Shown one piece after another: positions 1 through 8,470 of a DNA stretch of 64,000 nt. A model generated the notes under the pieces. That model was not told the origin of the DNA and searched no databases. It saw only the letters and a list, made by a program, of their open reading frames with translations. The stretch comes from Nocardia fluminea. Lineage in GTDB: Bacteria; Actinomycetota; Actinomycetes; Mycobacteriales; Mycobacteriaceae. The stretch lies in assembly GCF_002846365.1 (NCBI RefSeq), contig NZ_PJMW01000003.1:248001-312000 (forward strand), read 5' to 3'. Position 1 is the first letter of the stretch. Every line of letters begins with the position of its first letter. A program made the translations under genes and the position numbers.

Positions 1-22
1 CGTGCCCTGTCCTTTCGAAACC

Positions 23-1072
23 CTACGTGAGCAGGTCCTGCCGGTCGGCGATGTCGGGGAGCAGTGCCGCGGCGTTGCCGGACAGTACGGCCCGGACGAC
101 CTCTTCGGGCAGGCCTGCGGCGCGAACTGCGGCGACGGGGTCGTCGGTTCCCATATCGAAGGGAAAATCCGAACCGAGCAGCACACGCGTGGGCCCGGCT
201 ACTCTGATCAGCTCCGCGAGCTGATCACTGTCGTGGGTGAGCGAGTCGAACCAGAGCCGCCGCATATACGTCGACGGGAGATGCCGGCACCCATGGGCTT
301 CGGGGCGTACCCGCCAGGCATGGTCGGAGCGCCCCATGATCGTTGGAAGGTACCCACCGCCATGTGCTGCGACCACGCGCAGGCCGGGGTAGCGGTCGAG
401 AACCCCGCCGAAGATCAAGTGGGACAGTGCAATGGCATTCTCAGCGGGTTGCGACACGGTGTTGGCCAGGTAGAACCGATTCAGTCGTTCGTCGACTGAG
501 CACCCGAACGGATGTAGGAACACGACGGCGCCCGCCTTCTCGGCGGCCGCCCAGAACGGGTTGAGCGCCGGATCCGACAGCTCCACAGTGTTCGCCTGGC
601 CGCCGGAGGCGGAGGCGCCGAAGGACCCGATTTCCACGCCACGCAATCCGCGGCCGAGGGCGTCGTCGAGGGCAGCAACCATCTGTTGGGGATGCTGTAG
701 CGGGGCGACACCGAGTCCGAGGAGTCGGTCGGGGGCGCGGCCGACCAGCTCACCGATTGCCGCATTCACTCGCTTGGCGACCTCGAGCGCATCGTCGGGT
801 CGGAGGAACGGGTAGTAGTGCGACGGCGACGGGGATACCAACTGGAGGTCGACCTCGGCGGTATCCATCGCGGTCAGGCGGGCGGGCAGGTCAGTCAGCA
901 GTTGCCAGCGTTCGCCGATCATGCGGCCCGAGACGGCGAGGGACTCGTGTCCGTTGCGGCGGGCATCGAGATCTTTGGCGGCGGCGAGGCCCTCGGGGTC
1001 GAGTTCGCCGACGTAGGCTTCGACGTCGGGCAGCAGAGCGTGCGCGTGCACGTCGACAATCTGGTCCGTCAC
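23..1072 (-). CDS. Amidohydrolase-family protein (ACMSD-like decarboxylase/hydrolase)
   Basis: A 349-residue metal-dependent amidohydrolase of the family that includes 2-amino-3-carboxymuconate-6-semialdehyde decarboxylase. An HxH metal pair (VDVHAHA) sits at residues 9 and 11, later metal-ligand candidates lie in FLHPFG and AAHGGG, and the catalytic-type Asp lies in LLGSDFP near the C-terminus. The GTG start at 1072 overlaps the stop of the upstream FAD hydroxylase as GTGA, which implies translational coupling, so the long in-frame extension upstream is not used. It is the last visible gene of operon A. In such pathways these enzymes decarboxylate or hydrolyse a ring-cleavage product. That role is inferred from family and context, and the exact substrate cannot be read from the sequence. 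Confidence 0.85.
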   Translation of the reverse strand: MTDQIVDVHAHALLPDVEAYVGELDPEGLAAAKDLDARRNGHESLAVSGRMIGERWQLLTDLPARLTAMDTAEVDLQLVSPSPSHYYPFLRPDDALEVAKRVNAAIGELVGRAPDRLLGLGVAPLQHPQQMVAALDDALGRGLRGVEIGSFGASASGGQANTVELSDPALNPFWAAAEKAGAVVFLHPFGCSVDERLNRFYLANTVSQPAENAIALSHLIFGGVLDRYPGLRVVAAHGGGYLPTIMGRSDHAWRVRPEAHGCRHLPSTYMRRLWFDSLTHDSDQLAELIRVAGPTRVLLGSDFPFDMGTDDPVAAVRAAGLPEEVVRAVLSGNAAALLPDIADRQDLLT

Positions 1073-2187
1073 GCCGGTTCCTTCACCATGTGGGCGACAC
1101 GCTGAATGACTTCCGCCACGTCGCCGCGGTGGCCGTCGACCATCCACTGCACGAGCTGGGTGGAGGATTCGACTACGGTCTTGGCTCGTTCGAACCGGCG
1201 TTCCCGGAACCGGGTGAACACCGCGTCGAGCGGGGCGTCGTCGGCGAACAGTTCCTCGACGAGCACCACGGCGTCTTCGAGTGCCATTGCCGCTCCCTGC
1301 GCGATCGTCGGCGGGCAGTTGTGGACTGCGTCGCCGATCAGGACCACCCGGTCGCGGTGCCAGGGGCCCTCGACGAGATGGGTGGTGAACCAGGTGTAGT
1401 TGGCCGGGGTGTTCTCGTCGACCGAGTCGGCGATCTGTTTCCACGGTCCGCCGTAGCCGACCGCGAGTTCCTTGAAGATCAGCGGTTGCGCGCTGTCGCG
1501 GACCTGGGCATCCTCGACGATGTAGGCGTAGATCGAGTCGTCGCTGGTGGGGCAATATCCGGCGATGTGGTGCGGGCCGCCGTAGATGAGGTCGGTGCGA
1601 GTGACGTCGGTGGGACGCGGGACCACTACGCGCCAGGCACCGACGCCGGTGGGACGAGGGGCGATGTCGATACCGAGCAGACCCCGGGTGGCAGAGTTGA
1701 GCCCGTCGGCGGCGATCAGCAGATCGTAGGACCTGCGATCACCGGCCGTCGTGACCGTGGTGGCGGTCGTTTCGTTCGAGTCGATGCTCAACACGTCGGC
1801 GCCGTAACGGATCCTTCCACCGGCCGTGTCGAACCGGTCGCGCAGGATCGCGGCGAGTTCGGGCCGGTGCATTCCCACTGTGGCCGGCAGATCGTCCCCA
1901 CCGGTCCGTACGTCGTTCATGACGACCAGGACAGTGGCTTCGGGGTCGGGGGCGCGCAGGCCGACGGTGTCGAAGGAGTAACCCTGGGCCTGGATGCGAT
2001 CCCAGACGCCGAGTTGGCGCAGGATGCGTAGGGCGTTGCCTTGCAGCGTGATTCCGGAGCCGACTGTTCGAGGGCCGTCGGCGCGTTCGAGGATCTCGAC
2101 ATCGATACCGCGGTCGGCCAGCAGGATACCGGCCGACAGTCCGGCGATGCCGGCGCCGATGATTCCGACCTTCTTCGTTGAGGGCAT
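1069..2187 (-). CDS. FAD-dependent aromatic hydroxylase (operon A)
   Basis: A 372-residue single-component flavoprotein monooxygenase of the salicylate hydroxylase/UbiH type. The N-terminal dinucleotide fold GxGxxG (GIIGAGIAGLSAG) starts near residue 9. The second FAD motif (VVLIGDAVHNCPP) is in the C-terminal third, followed by AQGAAMALEDA. It should use NAD(P)H and O2 to hydroxylate, perhaps with decarboxylation, an aromatic acid before ring cleavage by the dioxygenase encoded in the same operon. ATG 2187 was chosen because an AGAAAGG-like ribosome site precedes it and the fold begins just after it. It is paralogous to the hydroxylase at 20432-21568, sharing the GSGITLQGNALR and HIAGYCPT stretches. 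Substrate unknown. Confidence 0.88.
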   Translation of the reverse strand: MPSTKKVGIIGAGIAGLSAGILLADRGIDVEILERADGPRTVGSGITLQGNALRILRQLGVWDRIQAQGYSFDTVGLRAPDPEATVLVVMNDVRTGGDDLPATVGMHRPELAAILRDRFDTAGGRIRYGADVLSIDSNETTATTVTTAGDRRSYDLLIAADGLNSATRGLLGIDIAPRPTGVGAWRVVVPRPTDVTRTDLIYGGPHHIAGYCPTSDDSIYAYIVEDAQVRDSAQPLIFKELAVGYGGPWKQIADSVDENTPANYTWFTTHLVEGPWHRDRVVLIGDAVHNCPPTIAQGAAMALEDAVVLVEELFADDAPLDAVFTRFRERRFERAKTVVESSTQLVQWMVDGHRGDVAEVIQRVAHMVKEPA

Positions 2188-2218
2188 GAGCGAGTGCCTT
2201 TCTAGTGTGTCTTCGTTG

Positions 2219-3220
2219 TCACACGACGGCGATGGGATTGACCGGTGACCCGACCGCGCCGGTGATCGGCAGCGGCGCGGCGACGAGGAAGGCCTCGTAT
2301 CGGCCGGTGCGGGCGCAGTATTCGGCAAGATCGTCGAGATTCCACATCTCACCGATGTAGAGACCGATATGGGGGATGACGATCTGGTGCAGTGGCTGGA
2401 ATGCGCCGTGCAACTCGGTGGGTCGCACCTCGAATCCCCATGTGTCGGTGGCGATCGCCGCGATCTCGCGTTCGTGCAGCCAGGGCGCGGAGCGGAACGA
2501 CAGGCCGGGTGCGGCGCCGCCGGCGTAGTCTCCCCACCCTTCGCGCCGTGTGCGGCTGTACTGTCCGGTGCGCACGAGCAGGATGTCACCGCGGCCGACC
2601 TGGGCAGAGATGCCCTGCTGGTCGATGATGCGGTCGAGCAGCTCGGGGGTGAGCGCGAACCCGTCGGGCAGTTCGGGATGATCGAGTCCGAGTTCATCGG
2701 CGAGGGCGCGGCCGGCATCGAGGAGTACGGCGCGGCCCACGATGCGGTCGGCAGCAGTTTCGATGCCGGTGACCTGGTCGCCTTCGGAGGTGACGACGGC
2801 TCCGGCGCGGCGGCCGTTCCAGGCGCGGCCGTGGTCGAAGATATGGCCGAGCCCGTCCCACTGGGTCGAGCACTGCAGCGGCATGGCGATCACATCGTCG
2901 GCCCCGCCCATTCCGAAGGGGAAGCCCTGGTCACCGTATTCGGCGTCCAGCCCGGTGTCGGTCATGGTGTGGACGGGGTTGGTCCGTCGCCGCCATCCTT
3001 TTTGCGGGCCTTCGGCGTCGAACGACTGTGCCAGCGAGAAGGAGCGGCCAGTGGTGACGAGCCGGGCCGCGCGCACCCGGGCGGCTTCGTCGAGGAAGTT
3101 CAGGGTGCCGTGGACGTCGTCTTCGCCCCAGCGGCCCCAGTTGCTGCACCGGCGGGCCATCGCCTCGATTGTTGCGGCCGGATCCTCCGGGTCGAAGACC
3201 GGTGAGGTGTCGGAGGTCAT
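2219..3220 (-). CDS. Cyclase-family metal hydrolase (kynurenine formamidase-like), operon A
   Basis: A 333-residue member of the cyclase/kynurenine-formamidase superfamily. The usual metal motif HxGTHxDxxxH appears in a variant form, QCSTQWDGLGH, with Gln in place of two His. The later HGRAWNGRRAG and ATDTWGFEVRP blocks are well kept, so this looks like a distinct subfamily and not a decayed gene. The start overlaps the stop of the FAH-family gene downstream of it on the strand as ATGA. A close paralog lies at 16752-17747, and both end in VNPIAVV. It probably hydrolyses or isomerises a ring-opened lactone or enol intermediate, but this is inference from the neighbouring dioxygenase and FAH genes. 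Confidence 0.85.
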   Translation of the reverse strand: MTSDTSPVFDPEDPAATIEAMARRCSNWGRWGEDDVHGTLNFLDEAARVRAARLVTTGRSFSLAQSFDAEGPQKGWRRRTNPVHTMTDTGLDAEYGDQGFPFGMGGADDVIAMPLQCSTQWDGLGHIFDHGRAWNGRRAGAVVTSEGDQVTGIETAADRIVGRAVLLDAGRALADELGLDHPELPDGFALTPELLDRIIDQQGISAQVGRGDILLVRTGQYSRTRREGWGDYAGGAAPGLSFRSAPWLHEREIAAIATDTWGFEVRPTELHGAFQPLHQIVIPHIGLYIGEMWNLDDLAEYCARTGRYEAFLVAAPLPITGAVGSPVNPIAVV

Positions 3221-4203
3221 GCGGTGTCCTTCTTTCCCGGTGTCGCCCGGCAGGTGTTGCGCAGGGTCCCGATTCCGCTGATGGACGCCTCCATCACGTC
3301 TCCAGGTGCCAGCCAGCGTTGCCACTTTCCACCGTTGCCCGCAGGGCTGCCGGTCAGGATCAGGTCGCCTGGGTGCAAGGGGGTGATGGCGGAGGCTTGG
3401 GCGATGAGGGTGGGGACGTCGAAGAGCATGTTGGCGGCCCGGTCGTGCTGCATCAGATCGCCATTGAGGCGGAACTGAATCTCGAGGTCGCGGTAGTCGC
3501 CGAGGACATCGGCCGGCATCACGAACGGACCTACGGGCAAGAATGTCGGGCGGTTCTTCGCACGCAACCAATCCCCGCCCAGTGGTCGATGCTCGGCGGG
3601 AAACTGCAGATCTCGGGCACTGACATCGTTGGCGACCGTGTACCCGGCGACGAAGTCGAGGGCGTTTTCGCGAGTGACATGATCAGCGACCGCACCGATA
3701 ACGACGACGAGTTCGGCTTCCCAATCGGTCTGAGCGGATTCGGGAACGAGCACGACATCGTCGTCGGCGCCGCACATCGCCGACGGCAGACCGCTGAAGA
3801 AGAACGGGCTTCCCGTGCGGGCCCGCTCGTCCATCATCGCCGAAGCCGCGGCCTCGAGTTCCTCGTCGGTACGGGTGTCGTCGCCGGCTTTGCCCGAGAC
3901 GATGATCTCGGCGACGTGGCTGCGGTAGTTCGCTCCCGCCTGGAAAATGTGGCGCGGCTGTACCGGCGGCAGGATCCGCAATGCCGACACCGGAGTTCCG
4001 GCGGTCGCCGCCGTGGCCGCGATGTCCGGCAGAGCGCCGCGGACGGTGTCCCATGCGCCGAAGATATCTGCGGTGGTGACGATTCCGGGGCCAAGCTGTT
4101 CCGGGACGATCTCGACCACCTGATCACCGGCGACCACACCGGCGAACACCTTGGTGCCGTCGGTGAAGGTTCCCAGCCCGTATCCTTCGACCACCCTGTT
4201 CAC
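3217..4203 (-). CDS. Fumarylacetoacetate hydrolase-family protein (first FAH of operon A)
   Basis: A 328-residue FAH-family protein. The metal-binding core shows DWEAELVVVIG, then NDVSARDLQ and the C-terminal LTGSPAGNGGK block. The family cleaves or decarboxylates beta-diketo acids and acylpyruvates using Mg2+. The GTG start at 4203 overlaps the enolase stop (GTGA), and its own stop overlaps the cyclase start (ATGA), so it sits in the middle of a tightly coupled operon. It belongs to a different subgroup from the two other FAH proteins in the window (7479-8423 and 18463-19446), which resemble each other. A hydratase, isomerase or decarboxylase activity of the same fold is possible. Confidence 0.87.
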   Translation of the reverse strand: MNRVVEGYGLGTFTDGTKVFAGVVAGDQVVEIVPEQLGPGIVTTADIFGAWDTVRGALPDIAATAATAGTPVSALRILPPVQPRHIFQAGANYRSHVAEIIVSGKAGDDTRTDEELEAAASAMMDERARTGSPFFFSGLPSAMCGADDDVVLVPESAQTDWEAELVVVIGAVADHVTRENALDFVAGYTVANDVSARDLQFPAEHRPLGGDWLRAKNRPTFLPVGPFVMPADVLGDYRDLEIQFRLNGDLMQHDRAANMLFDVPTLIAQASAITPLHPGDLILTGSPAGNGGKWQRWLAPGDVMEASISGIGTLRNTCRATPGKKDTA

Positions 4204-5513
4204 GCGAGTGCCCGATCGCTGGATCCCGCCGAGATGCCGGCCGCACCGGCGTATTCGATATCAGGGCCGAGCTGGGCTTCGATCTGCAGCAGGCGATTCC
4301 ATTTCGCTGTGCGCTCCGAACGCATGGTGGAGCCCACCTTGATCTGACCGGTCCGCCAGCCCAGTGCCAGATCGGCGAGCCAGGCGTCCTCGGTTTCGCC
4401 CGACCGCGCGGAGAGCACGGTGCGGTATCCGTTGTCGTGTGCCAGCCGAACCACGGTGTGCGCGTCGGACAGGGTGCCGGTCTGATTGGGTTTGACCAGA
4501 ACGGCGTTGGCGGCCTTGTCGCGGATGCCGCGGCGCAGGCGTTCGGCGTCGGTGACGAAGAAGTCGTCACCGAGCAGTTGCCGGTGCCCGAGTCGCTCGG
4601 TCGCCTGCGCCCATCCAACCCAATCATCTTCGCCCAGTGCGTCTTCCAGCGAAATGATCGGATACTGCTCGCACCACCCGGCGAGCTCTTCGACCAGTTC
4701 GGCCGCGCTCAACCGACGATTCCCCTCCGCGGCCAAGACATAATGCCCGTCCTGTGCGAGGAACTGCGTGGCGGCGACATCGACAGCGATCCCGATATCC
4801 GAGCCGGGTTGCAGACCGGCGCGCTCGATTCCGGCGACCAGCACGTCCAACGCGCCTCGATTGGTCGGCAGCGCGGGGCCGAGCCCGCCTTCGTCGGCGA
4901 CCAGCGCCGTCGAATGCCCTTGCTCGGCGAGTACTTCAGCGGTCCCGCGGCGGACGCGGGCGCTGTATTCGATGGCCTCGGCGAACGAACGCGCGCCGAC
5001 CGGAACCGCGAGGAAGTCCTGCACATCGATCGAGCGACCGGCGTGCGCTCCCCCGGAAATGATGTTGACCATCGGCAACGGCAGCAGTGGCGCGTCCCCC
5101 GCTGCCGCGACCAGACGATACAGCGGGATGCGTTGTGCGTCGGCGGCCGCGAGCGCGGTCGCGACCGATACCGCGAGTACGGCATTGGCACCGACAGTGC
5201 CCAGGTGCGGGGTGGCGTCGGTGGCTCGTAGGGCGGCGTCGACCGCGCGCAGGTCGAGGGCGTCGACCCCGCGCACCGCCTCGGCGAGGACAGTGACTGC
5301 GTTGGATACGGCTCGCCGCACGCCCTGCCCGGCATAGCGGGTGCCGCCGTCGCGCAGCTCGCGCGCTTCGTGGCGGCCGGTCGAGGCACCGGAGGGCACG
5401 TAAGCCTGCCCGCGCGCACCGCCGTCCAGTAGCACCTCACAGCCCACGGTGGGCTTACCTCGGGAGTCGAGACCTTCCCAGGCGGTGATCTCGCGAATAG
5501 CGGTGTGGGTCAT
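4200..5513 (-). CDS. Diverged enolase paralog
   Basis: A 437-residue protein that aligns with enolase over its full length: the mobile loop SGASTG, the metal ligands in VDVAATQF, SLEDAL and GDDFF, the lysine in VLVKPNQTGT and the C-terminal GQIKVGS are all present. Two conserved active-site positions differ. The His of SHRSGETED is Ala369 here (SARSGETED), and the Glu of QEF is Asp166 (VQDF). A housekeeping enolase is therefore unlikely. It is coupled by overlaps to an FAH gene downstream and a kinase gene upstream. With the kinase and the D-2-hydroxyacid dehydrogenase it could complete conversion of hydroxypyruvate to phosphoenolpyruvate, or act on a related phosphorylated hydroxyacid. ATG 5513 is chosen from the ATGA overlap with the kinase gene. 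Confidence 0.87.
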   Translation of the reverse strand: MTHTAIREITAWEGLDSRGKPTVGCEVLLDGGARGQAYVPSGASTGRHEARELRDGGTRYAGQGVRRAVSNAVTVLAEAVRGVDALDLRAVDAALRATDATPHLGTVGANAVLAVSVATALAAADAQRIPLYRLVAAAGDAPLLPLPMVNIISGGAHAGRSIDVQDFLAVPVGARSFAEAIEYSARVRRGTAEVLAEQGHSTALVADEGGLGPALPTNRGALDVLVAGIERAGLQPGSDIGIAVDVAATQFLAQDGHYVLAAEGNRRLSAAELVEELAGWCEQYPIISLEDALGEDDWVGWAQATERLGHRQLLGDDFFVTDAERLRRGIRDKAANAVLVKPNQTGTLSDAHTVVRLAHDNGYRTVLSARSGETEDAWLADLALGWRTGQIKVGSTMRSERTAKWNRLLQIEAQLGPDIEYAGAAGISAGSSDRALA

Positions 5514-6496
5514 GCGAGGAGCCTCCAAGCGTCCTGTAGTAGCTGAGGGGGATTGCCGAGCAACCGACGGCCGAGCACGCGAGCGGTCATCTGTCCGGAA
5601 TCGTCGAGGTAGTCGACGGGGCTTCGTCCGTCTACGCGTGCGAGCAGCAGGCACCCGGTTTGACGGATCAGCTGAGACGCCGAGTCCGGATCGGTACGGC
5701 CCCAAGCGTCGAGAAACGCCGCCGCGGCCGCGTGGTATCGGTCGCTGTGGTCGGGTCGGCGGATAGTCTTCAGCAGCAGATGCCCGACGATCCAGGCCGG
5801 ATCGAAGGTCGGGTCGCCCAGATGGGCGACTTCCCAGTCGATCACCCACATTTCCGCGTCGGAGTCGCCGACCAGAACATTCTTCGGTGAGTAATCACCG
5901 TGCACCAGGCATGGCGCGGTCTGCGCCATGACCTCGATCGTTCGATCGATCTGGGGCGCGAGATCGAGGTGCGCGGCACGGATCTGGCGGTGAAACGGGT
6001 CGACCCGCAATTGTTCGAACGCGGTACGCGATCCGAACTCGTCCCGCAGCTGATCGACCCGGTCGGCGGTGCATCGTTGCAGCTGCGCCAGGAACTCGCC
6101 GAGCCGGGCGGCGACGTGCGCGTCGACCACACCGGCCATCAGGTCTGCCTTCCAGGTGTGCCAGTGGTCGGGGGCTCGGCCGATGACGAGGAACCCGTCG
6201 GACAGGTCCAGTACGGGCGGCACCGAGCTCGGCGCGATCGTCGCCGCCAAGCGCAGTGCGCGGCCCTCGGTGGTCAACCTGCCCACGTCGGCTGCCCAGT
6301 CCTGCTGGACCCGCAACTGGCTCAGCGCTCGTTTGACCACGACGTCGACACCGTCGCCGGTGACCGCGACGACATCATTGGAGACGCCGCCGGTGAGCAC
6401 GTGCACACTCAGCGCGACCTCGAGGTCCGCGAGGCCACGGGCGCGCAGATGTGCGGACACCGGTTCGGTGAGGTCGGCGATGTCGGCGCTCATCAC
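5510..6496 (-). CDS. Aminoglycoside phosphotransferase-family small-molecule kinase
   Basis: A 328-residue kinase of the APH/choline-kinase fold. The catalytic loop HGDYSPKNVLV and the metal-binding VIDWE are intact, and there is an N-terminal nucleotide-binding lobe. Members phosphorylate hydroxyl groups of varied small molecules. This one lies between a D-2-hydroxyacid dehydrogenase and an enolase, so a hydroxyacid such as D-glycerate is the most economical guess for its substrate. Antibiotic resistance is less likely because there is no resistance context. Two starts are possible: GTG 6496 (GTGA overlap) and ATG 6493 (TGATG overlap). They differ by one residue. Confidence 0.84.
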   Translation of the reverse strand: MMSADIADLTEPVSAHLRARGLADLEVALSVHVLTGGVSNDVVAVTGDGVDVVVKRALSQLRVQQDWAADVGRLTTEGRALRLAATIAPSSVPPVLDLSDGFLVIGRAPDHWHTWKADLMAGVVDAHVAARLGEFLAQLQRCTADRVDQLRDEFGSRTAFEQLRVDPFHRQIRAAHLDLAPQIDRTIEVMAQTAPCLVHGDYSPKNVLVGDSDAEMWVIDWEVAHLGDPTFDPAWIVGHLLLKTIRRPDHSDRYHAAAAAFLDAWGRTDPDSASQLIRQTGCLLLARVDGRSPVDYLDDSGQMTARVLGRRLLGNPPQLLQDAWRLLA

Positions 6497-7482
6497 GCCA
6501 GCTCCGCTGCGCGCAGCGCCGCCGAGGAGAGCACCTCGGCATTGACGATCGATGTCGGTCGACGGCCGGCGAACACGTCGAGGACGTGCTCGGCCGCGAT
6601 GCGAGACAGATCAGCCATGGACCCGTCGGAGCTGAACGCGTAGTGGGGAGTGAGCACAACACCGGGCATCTCCCGTAACCGGTGGTCCGCCGCGAGCGGT
6701 TCGGGTTCGGTGACATCGAGACCTGCGCCGCCCAACCGGCCCTCCGACAGCGCCGCGGTCAGCGCGGCGGTGTCGATCAGGCCACCGCGAGAAGTGTTGA
6801 GCAGCAGCGCGGTCGGCTTCATGAGGTCGAGCTCACGCGCGCCGATCAGGTGGTGGGTAGCGGTGGTCAACGGCAGATGCAGCGAGACGACGTCGGCGGC
6901 GACGAGGAGTTCGTCGAGGGAACTCACCGCGGTGGCGCCCTCGATATCGACGCCGTGACGGTCAAGGGTGAGCACTGTCATGCCGAGCGCCGTCACCCGG
7001 GGGATCAAGGCGGACCCGATCGCTCCGGCCCCGACGATGCCGAAGGTTTTGCCGCGCAGACGTATCGGCACGGGTGCGAGGCCGCGGTTCCAGTGGCCTG
7101 CCGCGGTGTCGACGGCGAACGGCACAAGCCGGCGCGCCAGTGCCAGCAGCAGCATCAGCGTGTGATCGGCAACCTCGTCGATGCAGTACACCGGCACATT
7201 GGTGACCACGATGCCGAGCTCACTGGCCCGCGCGACATCGATGTTGTCCACGCCGACACCGAACCGAGCCACGGTCCGGCAACGTGGCGCGTTGTCGAGC
7301 ACCGCGGCAGTGACTTTCGCGAAGCACGTAGCGATAGCGTCGACGTCGACGGCCAGCGCCGCCAGCGCTTCGGGGTCGGTGGACTCCGCGACCACTATGT
7401 CGACCCCGGCGGCGTCGAACACCGCGCGCTCGACCTCGATGGTGGCCGCAGGATGATCGGTGATCAGGACCCGGTAGCTCAT
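6493..7482 (-). CDS. D-2-hydroxyacid dehydrogenase (hydroxypyruvate reductase-like)
   Basis: A 329-residue NAD-dependent D-isomer-specific 2-hydroxyacid dehydrogenase. The Rossmann motif GIVGAGAIGSAL is followed by an acidic residue (TLDRHG), which suggests NAD(H). The catalytic Arg, Glu and His are seen in NTSRGGLID, DVTEPEPL and LTPHYAF. The start overlaps the stop of the FAH gene above it as ATGA. It would interconvert a 2-keto acid and a D-2-hydroxy acid. In this operon, with kinase and enolase next, reduction of hydroxypyruvate to D-glycerate is a reasonable hypothesis. Phosphoglycerate dehydrogenase or C-terminal-binding-protein-like roles are alternatives; no ACT regulatory domain is present. 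Confidence 0.87.
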   Translation of the reverse strand: MSYRVLITDHPAATIEVERAVFDAAGVDIVVAESTDPEALAALAVDVDAIATCFAKVTAAVLDNAPRCRTVARFGVGVDNIDVARASELGIVVTNVPVYCIDEVADHTLMLLLALARRLVPFAVDTAAGHWNRGLAPVPIRLRGKTFGIVGAGAIGSALIPRVTALGMTVLTLDRHGVDIEGATAVSSLDELLVAADVVSLHLPLTTATHHLIGARELDLMKPTALLLNTSRGGLIDTAALTAALSEGRLGGAGLDVTEPEPLAADHRLREMPGVVLTPHYAFSSDGSMADLSRIAAEHVLDVFAGRRPTSIVNAEVLSSAALRAAELA

Positions 7483-8423
7483 GCCGACCTCCACGCCCGG
7501 ATCGGCTGCACCGGGGCCGCTTCGACGATGCGGTTGCGGGTTTTCCCGAGGACATCGACAGTGGTGGTCACCACATCCCCCGGCCGCAACGCGGGGCGCA
7601 CTTCGCGCCCCTGCCTTCCCCATAACTCGGCAAGACAACCGCCGCTACAGGTTCCCGAACCCAGCAGATCACCCGGGCGGATCTCGGTACCTCGCGAGGC
7701 ATAGGCCGCCAGCGCGGAAAAGCTCCACGCCATGTGGTCGAGGCTGTCCGTGCCGACTGTCTCACCGTTGACAGCGACCTCCATCCGCAGGTCGAACGAC
7801 GGGCCCGAGACACGCGGGGAGAGTTCGTCGGCGGTGACGAAGAACTGACCGAGGACAGTGGCGGTGTCCTTGCCCTTGGCAGGTCCCAGACGCAGGCGCA
7901 TTTCATGGAACTGGATGTCGCGGGCGGAATAATCGTTGATCACGACATATCCGGCGATATGATCGACCGCCTCCTCGACGGTCAAGTCACGGCCACCCAT
8001 GCCGACCACCGCACCCACCTCGAGTTCGAAATCGAAGTCGGCGCTGCCCGGCGCGATAGGCACGTCCGCGTCCGGGCCGAGGATGGCGTAAGGGTTGGAG
8101 AAGTAGAAGGTCGGGATCTCCCAGAACTCCGCGGGCACGGTGGCGTCCGGATCGAACAGCTTCACCACACCCTCCGTGTGCTCCGGAAACGTCGAGAAGT
8201 CCCGGAACGTCGGCGGAGCCAGCGGCGCCGACAACACCGCTTCTGCGAGGCTGGTCACCGTCTTACGCTTCGCCAGGGCTCGGTCGGCGAGGTCCTGAAT
8301 CCTGCCTCGGTCGCCGAGCAGATCCACCAGCTCGTTTCCCGCCTCGAGGTCGACGAGCATGTCACCCTCGGAGAGCACCGCCAGAACGGGCCCGTCGTCG
8401 GTCTGCCGACGTGCGATCTTCAT
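7479..8423 (-). CDS. Fumarylacetoacetate hydrolase-family protein (second FAH of operon A)
   Basis: A 314-residue FAH-family hydrolase with an N-terminal domain (residues 1 to about 85) and the catalytic core marked by FDFELEVGAVVG, NDYSARDIQ and LGSGTCSGG. It closely resembles the protein at 18463-19446, sharing the LGPAKGKD and LAELWGR stretches. Both follow an extradiol dioxygenase gene, so they are likely to hydrolyse the acylpyruvate-type product of ring cleavage, releasing pyruvate or a substituted pyruvate. ATG 8423 follows a 47-base gap from the dioxygenase. The downstream dehydrogenase overlaps by ATGA. Confidence 0.88.
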   Translation of the reverse strand: MKIARRQTDDGPVLAVLSEGDMLVDLEAGNELVDLLGDRGRIQDLADRALAKRKTVTSLAEAVLSAPLAPPTFRDFSTFPEHTEGVVKLFDPDATVPAEFWEIPTFYFSNPYAILGPDADVPIAPGSADFDFELEVGAVVGMGGRDLTVEEAVDHIAGYVVINDYSARDIQFHEMRLRLGPAKGKDTATVLGQFFVTADELSPRVSGPSFDLRMEVAVNGETVGTDSLDHMAWSFSALAAYASRGTEIRPGDLLGSGTCSGGCLAELWGRQGREVRPALRPGDVVTTTVDVLGKTRNRIVEAAPVQPIRAWRSA

Positions 8424-8470
8424 TTCGTTACTCCTTCACTACCTGGTGTCACCGGATGCCGATCGACAGA

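Noticed and set aside
757..2031. A 424-residue open frame on the plus strand
   Set aside because: It lies fully opposite the FAD hydroxylase and amidohydrolase genes, has Arg/Gly-rich random-looking sequence and no family motif. High-GC DNA gives such antisense frames often.
3169..4347. A 392-residue open frame on the plus strand
   Set aside because: It is antisense to well-supported cyclase and FAH genes, with no recognisable domain.
5510..6496. The APH-fold kinase as an antibiotic resistance gene
   Set aside because: It is locked by overlaps into a catabolic operon between a dehydrogenase and an enolase paralog, so a metabolic substrate is more likely.
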